A DNA stretch of 64,000 nucleotides from Plasmodium brasilianum (taxonomy: Eukaryota > Apicomplexa > Aconoidasida > Haemosporida > Plasmodiidae). Below, piece by piece: positions 1 to 12,200 of the stretch. The notes beneath the pieces were generated by a model. The model was not told the DNA's origin, searched no databases, and worked only from the letters and a program-made list of their open reading frames with translations. The first letter of the stretch is position 1. Each line of letters starts with the position of its first letter. The stretch lies in NCBI RefSeq assembly GCF_023973825.1, contig NC_090126.1:2648208-2712207 (forward strand), read 5' to 3'. The position numbers and the translations under genes are program-made.

Positions 1-2079
1 TATTTAATTAACATGTATTTCTTATTTAAATATACATATAATAGATAATTTATGTAAAAGAACTTAAGAAATATATATTTTAAAACTTAATATAAGAATG
101 CTTTTATTAAATTTTTATATATTTATCCTATTTATGATATTGTCAAAGTACACTAATATTATTTTGATTTTAAGAACACATTATTAATAGAACTTTATTA
201 ATTTTAAAATTTATAATGCTTTATAATAAATTGAATTATGATACTTTTGTTGTATTATTTTTGAATTAAATTAATTGTTAGAATTAAATCTCATAAAAAT
301 TATCTAAATTTCTATAATAAAAAAAATGTGGATAAAAAAGAAATATATTTTTTTTGGGAAATACATTAAGAGATTATATTTTTGTATCTCTGTTAATCTG
401 GCGTTATATTATAAGAATAAAAAAATGATTGTTTTGGTTAAGTCTTAAAGTATTAATGCATAATAAATGTTATTAATATATTTTTAATGAAATATATTTA
501 ACAATTAAATAATATATATTTAACTTTTAAAGTTAAATAAATATTTTTTTATAGCAGGAGTATATATGAATAAAAATTATGCATTTGTGTTAATTTTCAT
601 TTGTTGTCTATAGATGAGTTTTCCAGAGTAGTAATATGACATTAAATATGTGCTTAATTGTAAATAGTTTTCATTAATTAATTCAAAAATTTTTGAAATT
701 TTTTTTCATCTTTATTTTAATTATATAATATTAAATTAAAGTTAATCAGCATATATGTATAAGTCAACTCATATAAATGTTATATTGCTTTTATAAAAAA
801 TATAATTTTTTTTGTCTTTTAATTTAAACATTAATCTATAATGCGTATGAAATTATTAATTATAAATTATACAATTTTTTAATAGGTTTTATATAAGTGC
901 CTTACAAGTGATTATGTTTTATGTTTTTTAAAAATACTATTTTTTAATTTACATTTGAACGGTCCAATTAAGATTAATACTTGTATTTTAATCACAAAGC
1001 AAGTACTTTATAAAATATATTTATTAAATCATGAAGAATACAAAGCATTTGTTTTTTATTGCATAAGTGTAGTTGCAAATAGACGAATAGATATTAATAT
1101 TTGGAAGAATGCACATAAAAATTTAATCAAATTCTAATAAAAATTATAAAACAATTTTCATTTTTTTTTTTTTTTTTGTTTTTGCTATATTAATATTTCT
1201 TCTAAATATATATATTTAAGAAAAACAAAATATATTATATAAATGAATTTAAAAAATAACATAAAGAATTATGATATAAAATGAAGTTAATAATTAGAAT
1301 TTTAAAAAATAGCAGTACTCGGATAAAAAATAATCCTGTGTTTACCTTTAAAATGTAAAATGTTCATATGTTATGTAGGACGTTGTTAATTTTTTTAAAT
1401 ATGTTATAGTATATAAACGAATATATGTATTTAAAGAGTAACTAAAGTATGTATCAAACTTTGATGAAAACTTTTTACAAATTATTACTCTTTTAATTTA
1501 TTGTTACTATTATAATATTGTTCAAACAACTATTATTTTATATGAAAAATATATAGTTTTTGGAATATATGATATTTATGAAAGTATAATAATATATAGT
1601 AAAATAGTAAAATCAGTAATATCAGTAATTATTCTATTAATAAATATAACAATAGATTATATCTATATTCTCTATATACTATACTATAGATATATTCAAT
1701 ATTTACAAATAGCAAAAAAAAAAAAAAACATATATTTTTTTTTTTGAAAAGAATTAATAATAACATTTATTTATTTACTATTCTATGTAACAAAATTATA
1801 TATTCTAAATATGTATGAATTAAAATAAATTATAATTATTTTAATTAAATTAGATTTTAGAGAATAAAATTAAAATAAAAATTTTAAAATAATTTATAAC
1901 ATTTATTTTTTTCTTTCTGTTTTATAAAATGTATTATTGATATTTCTGTTACATAATTTTTTTATAAGAACAGAATAAAAAAAAATTAAAAAAATAGAAG
2001 TAGTGTCACAATTAAATGTATATTACATGAATGTAGTTTTTTTTTAATTGAACATACTACAACATATAAATTTTATATA
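1..2079. other. AT-rich intergenic DNA upstream of fam-l
   Basis: No intact gene is visible. A short signal-peptide-like reading starts at 566 (MNKNYAFVLIFICCL, then a stop). A 60-codon open stretch at 955-1137 has plausible codon content but only a TTG start, so the two may be remnants of one decayed gene. Homopolymer T and A tracts occur near 1158-1178 and 1714-1744. A block with the words TATATTCTCTATA lies at about 1660-1690, roughly 0.4 kb before the fam-l start; similar blocks precede other family members. Confidence 0.5.
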
Positions 2080-3104
2080 ATGGAAAAAAAAATTATGTTA
2101 ATCATATTTATTAATATTGCTACGTTTATACCTTTAATATGGATATGCCATTTAAGCAATGAAACTGTATGTTAATATTATTTAATGATATTTGCAAATA
2201 TTCCTTTTTCTTGTGCTTTATATTTATTAATACTTTTTTTTAGCATAATATTATTGATTCTTTTTAATTATAAGTATATACTTTATTGTTTTAGAGGACA
2301 TTTTATGGATCTTTGGGTGAAAACTATATAAATGACAAAAAATTAAATACAAAGGATTATCGATTATTAGCAAAATGTAAACATAATAAGGATTCATGTA
2401 CTATGGGGTTAAAAGAAGGGATACTAAATAATGATATGACAGAAAGAAAAGATATATCTAATAATGAAAACATATTTGCACAATTAAATAGACAATCAAA
2501 TAGAAGTTTATCAAGGAATATAAAAAGGCACAAAAAAGTTAAAAAAAATAATTCTCGTATATTTGAAACAGAACAATATTCCCGTTTCGAAAAAAAGATA
2601 TTCAAAGAACTTGATTATGCTAACTTTCTTAAAAACAACAGGGGGATTAGTAATAAGATTTACCAAAAAATAATACGTAAAAAGTACGGATTTCGATTAA
2701 GTTTACCTATATTTTTTGTTTTGTTGTTATCCATATTACTTTTACTAGATTTATTCGTGGGTTATGGACTTATAAATGGTTTGTTTAAGGTTTTGAATAT
2801 TATCTCTGTATCTTTGGAGTACCAAGCTGTAGGAAATGCGAAATCCCTACAAGTAATGCTGAAACCTCTATATGATTGGTTGAAAGAATCTCATTTTAGT
2901 TCTTTCTTCAAATGTGCTGTTAATGTAACAGGGGGGAGTTCAGGCAGTTCTAATATAGATAAACATTATTATATAACCGGTTTCTTTGGTTTTCTGATAT
3001 ATTTCATTCCCATCTTTATAATAGGTGTCACATGTTTATTAGGGGTTTTTTACTACCATAAAAAAGTTAAAAAATATGAAAAAATTAAGTTTAAAAAAAG
3101 GTAA
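2080..3104 (+). CDS. fam-l family exported two-membrane-span protein
   Basis: Exon 1 is 2080-2166 (29 codons, starts MEKKIMLIIF, a signal-type hydrophobic segment ending in WICHL). The intron is 2167-2294 (GTATGT...TTTTAG, 128 nt) in phase 0, and exon 2 is 2295-3104, giving 298 residues. The start was chosen because exon 1 has the same 87-nt length and the same WI(C/R)H motif as its paralogues. A PEXEL-like RLLAK lies at residues 52-56; position five is Lys rather than Glu, Gln or Asp, so the motif is non-canonical. A charged, Asn/Lys-rich region follows, then the family block FEKKIFKELDY at 127-137, membrane segments at about 164-184 and 258-282, and a basic KKVKKYEKIKF tail. Such proteins are inferred to be exported to the infected red cell; their function is unknown. 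A structural resemblance to RH5 has been proposed for fam-l/fam-m in the literature. The gene pairs head-to-tail with the fam-m copy 2.7 kb downstream. It appears intact. Confidence 0.85.
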
Positions 3105-5815
3105 AATAAACAATAAGAAATACGAACCTTTCTATAAGGAAATGATTAATGTGAAGTAATAACTTTTCTATCTTTAGTTATATATCTATTAAACATTCTC
3201 ATAATTGATTACTTTTATTGAAGTGCATCTATATGAACAAGGAATTTTTGATATACAACAATAGAAAAATATATTCTTAGATTTTTTTGAATTTGAATGT
3301 ATTATATTTCTTCAAAATGTATTTTAAAATATTATTTCATTACATTACATATTATGACTTAAAATATATATTTATGTATTTATATATACTTTCATAGAAA
3401 ATATATATATGCATCTTAAAAGGAATTTATTATAGTACAATTTTTATTGTTTCATTTAAGCCCTATATTATTTTATACTTGAACTATATGAAAAAGTATT
3501 TTTTAATATTTCACTTTTTCTAATTTAAAATTATTATATGTTGATATAATTCAAAAAATATGCTTCACTACCTTAAAATAAAAAATTAACAGGACTTTGT
3601 AAGTAATTACATGAAGTTCATGAATTTCGTTGCATTGAAATATATATATATATATATTTACTTAAAAATACATATTAATTACTTTATAAATTAGGTTTTA
3701 TGAGACATGTGTTATAAATAATACATATTATAATAGTTCTTTTATTAATTGTTTAACTATTTGTTCCTAGTTTGAAAGGGAAAAAATAAATATATAAAAA
3801 AATAATAACTTTATTGTGTATGAGTTATCAATTATTGCTTAAAAACTCTAAATTTGGTATTTTTTTTATTAAAGTGAACTGTTAAAACCATTTTTTATTC
3901 TATTATTGTTTATAATTTAGGAGTTAATTCAATTTTTTAAAAAAAATTAAATTTAATTTATATTGAAAATATATAAATAAATATACTGTATATATTTCAT
4001 TATTTTTTACAACGTTAATGGACAACCTTACTGAATTAAATGTAATTATATATCAATAAATAGTACATTGAAGTAGTTTTCCTTTTATTATTGTTTTTCC
4101 TTAATTGTAGACATCTAAGAATGTACTATATATCTATAAAAATAAAAATTACTACTAACGGTAAGAAACATAAATGAATTCTTTTTTCAGTAAAATAATC
4201 ACATGTATTTAAATATTTATATATTAATTTTATTTTATATGCTTGTATTTAAATATATTAATTTGAAAATTAATACAATTTCATAGATGTACATATGTTT
4301 ACATAGTCCATATTAACCATTAGTAATTTTTTTATATTAATAATATAAATTTTATAAACAAAATAAAAATGAAAAAAGAATTATTTTTTTATAAATGATT
4401 TATAAATAGATAATATTTTTTTATACTTTTGATAAATACTATTAAATTATATCAAAATGAAGACACAATTTTTGTGGTAAAGTTTTGCCTAAATAATACT
4501 AATTTATAAGAATTTCCATGTAACATTTTCCCAAGTAATTTATATGATTATATTTTACTTTTTATATATGATTATTTGCAGATTTAAATGAAAATAATAT
4601 GAAAATATTAATATATATTTTAATTATATCATTTATATAAGATTTGAAAAGTATTTTTTAGTCAATATATTGACCAATGTATATATTTTTCTTTGTAAAA
4701 GTATACATAGGACCTATATAAAATTAGGCTAATGTGTATGGGAATATTGTATGTTGAAAATGAAAATATAGATAATAAAAATTTTTATAAGAAATACATA
4801 TATATTTTTTTTTATTAATTAATATTACTAAATTTTATTAAACTATTTTAGTCCATTTAAATAATAAATATATTCACAGAAAAGACAAATACTACTATTT
4901 TGACAATGTTTATTTTATTTATTTTTTTTCTTCCTATTTAATGTATATCTTATGTAAGAAAAAATTAATTAAAAATAATATATAAAAAATTAAGTAGTTG
5001 AATGCAAAGATTTTTCTTTAATTAATAGTGGTATATATTAAATATAATTAAAAAGTATAATATTCAAAAATTATGGTATAATATTAAAAAATCAATTTTT
5101 ATTTGTATTTATAATATATGTTTCTGCATATATGAGGTTGCAGTTTATACATTTAATACTATAAAGGATTGTATGGGTTGAGGAATTATCTAAAGCTTCT
5201 GTATTTATTTTTATAAAACAAAATATAATTCTATCATTATATTATTACCATTAATATACTGTTAAAATAATATATATTTTTTATGAGCAATAAGAGTTCC
5301 TTCTAAAATAAAATGTTTATACTCTTAGTATTATTATTATTATAGCATCCATAAAAATTGTACTTATAGTATTCATATATAGAGCATTCTATTATCTATA
5401 TTCTCTACGCTATATATTCTATATAAATTCAACATTTAGATATATTTCGAAATCATATATATCTTTGTTTTCTATTTTCTTTTGGAAAAAATTAATAAAA
5501 AGAATTACTTAATTAGTGCACTACATTAAATAATAAAACTATAGTATTTGAATATTTATGAATAAAATTATATTATCTTATATAGACGAGAGATAATCTT
5601 TTATAATTAAAATTAAAATTTTATAATATGTATTTATAATTTGTTTACTGTATATTTTGTAACAGGAGTTATAGTTATATAATTTTTATTAATTTGTTAC
5701 AAATCAATAACAAAAAAATATTTGTAAAATAAATATAGCATCCATTATCATTAGAAGTATATTATATTATTATTAATTGTTTCCTTAGTATATTAGAGCA
5801 TTAAATATATTTATA
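3105..5815. other. AT-rich intergenic DNA between fam-l and fam-m copy
   Basis: No coding sequence can be supported. The first few hundred bases resemble the 3' flank of the fam-l gene near 54.4 kb (shared words such as CTCATAATTGATTA), so the flank was duplicated with the gene. At 5385-5440 lies a block with CTATATTCTCTA, about 0.4 kb before the fam-m start, matching blocks upstream of the two intact fam-l genes. Confidence 0.5.
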
Positions 5816-6714
5816 ATGGAACAAATAGTTAAGTCAATTTTATTTATTAAAATTTTTGCGTTTATCCTTTTAACTGGGATATGTCATTTTAAAAATAATG
5901 TGGTATGATATTATCATTGAAGGGTATTTAAATTATTCATATTTTATGTGTTCTATTATTATTAATATTGTTTCATATAATTAATTATTTATCCATTAAA
6001 AATGATATACATATTTATATATTTTTTTATTCTTAGAACACGTTTAATAAATCCATGGATGGAGAGTACACACTTGGCAGAAAATTAGGTATAAAAACTT
6101 TTCGATGACTGGCAAAATGTAAGCAGGATAAGGATTCAAATATTTTAGAGTTAGAACAAAATATAAAAAACAATACAAAGTGCAAAAAAAAGGATATAGC
6201 TATTAATGAAAAAGGAGAAAAAGATAAAAACAAAAAATCTAATAAAAGTTCATTAAATAAGGCACAATACTATACCGAAGTTATAGATTATAATAATGGA
6301 ATGTTTGATGGAAAACATTTCCATTTTGAAAAAAAATGGATTAAAAAAAAAGATTACGATAATTTTCTTGAAAGAAACAGGAGAATTTGTGATATATCAT
6401 TAAGAAAAATAAGATTTAGAAAGTATAGCATTGGAATTGCTATGTTTTTTATTTTTCTCTTGCTGGGAATAGGAATACCCATATTATCAAGTTTACCGTC
6501 CTTGAAAGAGGCATGGGAAAGCATTACAAACGATGGAATATTGAATAAATTGAAAGTTAATGTAGAAGCATGGGGAGACAATGTACTGTCCTATCTTATT
6601 ATAGCATTATTTAGCGTACTTATGGTTATGTTAGCTGTTATGCTTATAGTAGGGTTCTACAAGATTTTAAGAAATAATGAAAAATATAACAAAATTAAGT
6701 TAATAAAGGCGTAA
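5816..6714 (+). pseudogene. fam-m family gene with one stop codon in the export motif
   Basis: Exon 1 is 5816-5902 (MEQIVKSILFIKIFAF..., 29 codons, ending just before GTATGA). The intron is 5903-6036 and exon 2 is 6037-6714. Exon 2 opens NTFNKSMDGEY and reaches the export motif, where the expected RLLAK reads R-stop-LAK: the codon at 6106-6108 is TGA. It follows the CGA arginine of residue 52, so the stop replaces residue 53. Everything downstream is open and typical of fam-m: NKAQYYTEV, the block FDGKHFHFEKKWIKKKDY, two membrane segments and the tail RNNEKYNKIKL. A single base change from the leucine codon TTA explains the lesion, so inactivation looks recent. Read-through of TGA or a sequencing error cannot be excluded. 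An N-terminally truncated product from a downstream ATG such as 6301 would lack both signal and motif. It is the downstream partner of the fam-l gene at 2080. Confidence 0.85.
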
Positions 6715-9408
6715 AATGAATAATAAAAAATTAATATGTTTATGTAATGAAAATTTTAATATAAAGTAATAAGCGTAATATTTTTTATGATTTGATTAAT
6801 GAGAATACATATAATTTCTAAAATATTATAAATGTATATGCGTATAAATGGTGTTTTTAAAGCACAACATAAATATATTTTCATTGCTCTTTTTGAATCT
6901 AAATATTTTAATGCTTTTGAATTTGAGTAGATATTATTATTGTATCTTAATAATTACTATTGCATAAAGTATTTATTTATATTTTTAAATATATTTCTAT
7001 AAAAAATATGGGTTTATGCTCAAAAGTTTATGTATTATAGTACAATACGGATAATTATTTAGAACCCTAGAAATTAATGTTTGTAATAAAATATATTTCT
7101 TTCTATTTTGTGAATTTTAATCTAAAATTATTATTTGTTCAGGTAAATAAGAAAGTGTATTATTTTAAAATTAACAATAAGTATATCTTGGATTATATTA
7201 AAAGAACGATAGTAAATATATTACGATGTATTGATGTATATATATATGTTATTTTACTTAAGAAAGAACTTAATATTCATTATATATAATATGTTTTAAG
7301 TGAAATGAGTTATAAATTATATCAATTGTAAAAATCCTTTTATTAGAATTTTAATTTTCCTTACATCGAATAAAAGTAAAATTATAAACACATAATTAAG
7401 TAATATCCTTTTATATAGGATTCTTAGTTAAGAACTTATGGATTATATTTTAATTTCATTTCTATTCTTATTTTATTATATAAGTTTATAAATATTATTA
7501 AATATACAAACAATTATTATTTAAAAAGAAAAAAATATACTTCATAGATTTAAGAAAATAAAACATTTTTTTATATATAAACTTAAAAAAAAGATAAAAG
7601 GAATAAATTTAGAATTATAAAAACATTTTTCTAATTGTTAATGTTTTCTTGTTTAAATCTTATATCTTTAATATATAAATGAAAGCAACCTTTGCAGCAC
7701 TAAAATTATTTCTTTATAAAAATTAAATTAAGTATATATCGAATTTTTAGAAGTAAATATTTTTTATAGATTAATTCTGGTTAAAATATATTAAGTAGAT
7801 ATTAAATAAATGAAGTTGTAAGATAACACTACTTTATTACTTTTATTTTTTATTTTTGTTATGTGTCACATATGTGGTTGACAATGTATGTAAATATATA
7901 TTTTAATAAATAATTTTTGTTTAAATAAAAGCAATAATTAACAATTATAACAGAATAAATTTTGCTTTTATTATAATTAGATATATGAATCATGTTCTCC
8001 GAACTTTGTTTTTATTAAATCTATGCTTACTGTAAAGAAATAATAATTAAAAATAAAATTTTGTACCTCATTATCATTAAAATTATTTCATTTATCCTTT
8101 CTATATGAATATTTCATTGTTTGAATAATTTTCTATAATTTCAATATTACATATATTTTTGTTTATTATTTTGAACGCAATATTAAGTATAGTGCAAAAT
8201 ATATTATACATTGTTAATAACTAAAATTCACATTTATAGTAAAATCTAAAGACATATGTAACTATGTACAATAAAAAAAATGAGTGAGTACACGAAGTTT
8301 ACAATTTACAAATTACCATGGTGCCTAAAAATTTCATGTAATGAGAAATGAAATCCTCCTTTTCAAAATTATTATTCTTATTTGAACGTATAGATAATAA
8401 ATTGTGTAGATAATATAGAAATGGATTCTATCTGGAAACTCAATAAAATAAGAATTACATTTCTATTTCTCAGATTCTATAAACATAAACGTGTTACTTG
8501 CTATTATATTTATGGGAATATTTGTTGTATTTTTCTTTCTATATGGAGAAAATAAAAACTAAACATAGGCATTTAGATACTATTTGTTATTACTAAAATT
8601 TACTTTATCAAAAAATTTATAATGTAGGTACACTATTTTTATTATTTATCATATATCAATTTTTTTAATCATATGTATGTTATATATAGAATAAGGTATT
8701 AATGTAGTTAAAAAAAAATAAAAATAATGCTAGAGCAGAACATATTTATGAATTATAAAATAATGGTTAGGATTTTTCCCATTTGAATACAATTAAAATT
8801 AGAATTCATCTACCTTAGCGCCAATCATAAATACCCTTTCAACAATATGACATATAATATATATCAATAGAAGAAAAAAACGTTAAAACTGTTACATAAT
8901 GTGTAACATTTTTAGTAATATTAAATTGAAAGTGGACAAATAATAAAAATTTTGAATAAAGTTATAAAGAAAAAGTAGACATATACTTTATATTTTGATT
9001 AATGTTTTTATTCCAAGGTTTTACATTTTTTATTTATATAATATTATTATTGGTGTTGTTTCTAATGTTGTTTTTTATTCTGTTATACTGAGAAAATAAA
9101 CGCTACCTCATATTGTTATATAAGTATATCCACTTTTGCCTTAACGTCTTGTGTTATATGCTTAAGTTTTAAAATTATTTATATTTCATTCTAAGGGGAA
9201 TCTCGTTTAAATGGAATTTTCTACTACTAATTTTAAAAATAGTATCGTATTTATTTTATCTTTATTTTTGAATAATTTTTATAGACATATATTCATTTCT
9301 TTATTTATTGTTTACATTGCTTTTTAATGAATTTGTACATAAGTGTAACATATATATCACTAAGTATTTTATTTTCTATTGAAAATGACATAAAAGGTTA
9401 ATTTTACA
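6715..9408. other. Intergenic DNA between fam-m copy and PIR tail
   Basis: No gene is supported. A 70-codon open stretch at 7077-7289 is AT-rich, lacks family motifs and is taken as chance. From about 7950 onward the sequence is recognisably homologous to the stretch starting near 31.66 kb, the 3' flank of the PIR pseudogene. It therefore belongs to the duplicated PIR segment. Confidence 0.5.
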
Positions 9409-12200
9409 TCAAGTGTCTCCTTGAGGTTGATAGGTTATATTATGAGAACTTACTTCACAATTCCTATTTACTACTACATGAAGGTTTTGTAAGGATTCGC
9501 TCAATGCTTCTTGAAATTTGTTAAGTTCAATAATTTTTTTTTTTCGTAAACGATAATATATCCAAGATTTCAGTGGAGTAAACTACATCAAAATATATGT
9601 ATATTTATTTAAAAATATAATTTTTATATGCTTATAATTTTTGTGAAAATAAATTATTCTATATGTGATAAATTATTATTAATTTTAAGTATAATTCTTA
9701 TTGACCTTATATAAAAAAAATATAGTGAAAGACATTAGTAATACGATAGATGTTGTTAAAATGGGAACAAATACGTAATCTACATCTTCTGTAGGTGGTA
9801 ATATTTGTGTTGAAGTTTGTTCTATTTGTGGTAATATTTTTGGCAAACCTTCGCATGGAGTGAATTTATTCATTTTATCATCATATGCATTCTTAAAATT
9901 GATTAACTCCTCACAAAAAGGGTCATTGCTATTTTGTTGACATTCTTTGTAATTATTGTTATAAAAGTTATAACATTCTCTAACACTTTCACAAATATTA
10001 CCATCGGAGTCATTGTCTTTACCATTAAATGTGCTGAAATTATCATAATAGCTATATAATTGTTTAAGTTTATTTAAAACATCTTGATGAATAATTTTTA
10101 TTTCGTCTGTGCATATATTTCCTGTTTTGGACGAAAAATCTCTATATCCCTGAAACCAACTTGAATTATTATAATTATCATCTGAATTTATCCTATAATT
10201 TAAGTATTTACAACGTTTGAAGCTATCGGATTTATAGTTTTCCTTTATTTCAATTAAATATCTACCAACCTCTTGGCATGGTGTAGCAAAATTAGGTTTA
10301 TTTTGCTCGATTAGAGCACATTTCCTTCCAGGATTTTCACCTTGTACCCCACGCATCCTGTTATAAATATCTAAGATAACATCTTCAAATTCCTTTTTAT
10401 ATTTAAGAAATAATGTTACGGAATTTTCCTGAAAAGAAAAAAAGTATAATTTTAATATGTAAGTGCTCAAAAACATAATTTCATGGAATATATTTCTACA
10501 TCATTTCTAGAATGGAGGATTCTTTAATATAATAATACAAATAATTATTATAACATAAAAATAGTTATTACATTTTCTGCTGGATCTCCGGATGCCATTA
10601 TATATAAGTATATGTGTCAAAATTGGAAATAATTAAATTGGTAACATGTTAATTTTAGTATAAGTAAAAATAAATATATAATATGTTTATATGTGACGTA
10701 TTTTTTTTTTTTCATACATAGAATTTTAAAACATAACTAAGTAAGTGTTTTTCTATATATTTTGATAATATTAAAATAACTTAATATGCTTAGTACACTA
10801 CAAATTAAATCCTTTAATTGAAAATATAATAATTTTTTGAAAAACAGGATCACTTTATTGTAACTAAAAAATAGTTATAGAAAAGAATATTCTTTTCTAT
10901 ATTTTTATTAATATGAAGCTTATGTAATTCTAATGATATTTTATACAAAAAAATAAATTAATTTTAGTACATACTCATATGGATTTCTCATTATACTGTA
11001 ATATATATTTAGGAATCTCTTTGGGTCTTTAAAAATGTTATAAATAGTTAAATATTAACTATTTATAAGATATATAATTTTCTCTTTTATTTTATTACTA
11101 TTTTTTTCATTATTAAAATAATACCATTCATATTATTTCATTTAATATTTATCATAAGTATCAATAACATATATATTAGTCAATAAACTGAACTTGACGA
11201 ATATTACTAAAATTTAAATTTAACTTAATAAAAAAAGACATTTAGCTAAAAAGAAGTTTAGTATATGGAAATATGAATTTATTTGTTAAATGAAAAATAT
11301 ACATCCTCAAAAAATTTATTTTAATTATAAATATAATATTCCATGAATGCACTATATCGTATAATTTTAAAATAATCTGCTAATTCTCTTCATTGTATTA
11401 TATAAAGAAGTTAAAGTTTTACTTTCTTCTTTAGAACCTTCATAATGGGATATATATATATTTATATTCGATATATAAATGTATGCAGAAAAAGTAAATA
11501 TGTTTATACTATAGAATAATTATTATTATGTATTAAAAATAAAAATACAAATAATATAATATTTATTTTAATTGCTTTAGTAAAATTTATTATTGAATTC
11601 ATTTGTACATATAGCATAACAAAAATATAAATTAATATTTCAATCAATATTTATCATAATAATCTACAGAGAATACAACTTATTAGCAATGTTGTTTATG
11701 GTACGTGTTTATATTTCAATATATAATAAAACATTTTCGAATGTTAATATCATAATATTTTTCAATTATGTATATGTTACTTCTACTTTATTTATGATAT
11801 TATATTTCATATGAGTTCTAACATATTATAACATTTAATACAATGTATTTAGAAAATAATATTAAATTATTATTATTTTTTTTTTATATATATTTTATTG
11901 TTCTAAATTATCTAACGATTATATACGTTTAGTATGATATATAAATTATAAGTTATATCTTAATTAAATTAATATATTTAACATATAATCAAATATATTT
12001 AAAAAAAAACTAAAAAATAAAATAAAAGAAAAATATGTTTTTGTTATTATTTCATATATGTAATGATTTGTCTTTTTCTTCATAAACGATGTAGAATTTT
12101 ATATAGTACAATAAGATTTATAATTGCTAAAATAAATATTAGTTAACGTTATTTTGTAGTGGATATTCTTTTGTTCTTATATCATTTTTTTATTTATAAT
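7950..12200. repeat. Duplicated PIR-containing segment, copy A
   Basis: This segment resembles 31660-35900 base by base over most of its length at a nearly constant offset of about 23.7 kb. Fixed points include the PIR starts (10598 and 34309), the PIR stops (9409 and 33158), the upstream 16-base word TAGTTAAATATTAACT (near 11045 and 34752), and GGATATTCTTT (near 12161 and 35852). The boundaries are judged by eye and uncertain by a few hundred bases. This copy carries the intact PIR gene, and its homologous flanks extend about 1.5 kb on each side of the coding region. Confidence 0.7.
9409..10598 (-). CDS. pir: PIR family variant protein, intact
   Basis: Three exons read on the minus strand. 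Exon 1 is 10598-10572 (MASGDPAEN), exon 2 is 10428-9706 (241 codons, after TTTTCAG) and exon 3 is 9582-9409 (57 codons plus stop, after GATGTAG). Donors are GTAATA and GTCAAT, all junctions are phase 0, and the product is 307 residues. Features typical of PIR are the tiny first exon, the Cys-containing exon 2 ectodomain (ATPCQEVGRYL, RCKYLNYRIN, ECQQNSNDPFCEELINFK), one membrane span at about 228-248 ending FFLYK exactly at the splice junction, and exon 3 beginning FTPLKSW with a Lys-rich cytoplasmic tail ending QPQGDT. PIR proteins are variant proteins associated with the infected-cell or parasite surface; individual functions are unknown. The open stretch running upstream of GAAAAT in exon 2 (residues MFLSTYILK...) is intron and was not used as the start. 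Confidence 0.9.

Noticed and set aside
9685..10476. Continuous 263-residue reading starting at 10476 taken as the PIR protein
   Set aside because: Its first 16 residues are intron; the CAG before GAAAAT and the separate MASGDPAEN exon give the true PIR start, and the tail after LYK is also intron with exon 3 downstream.
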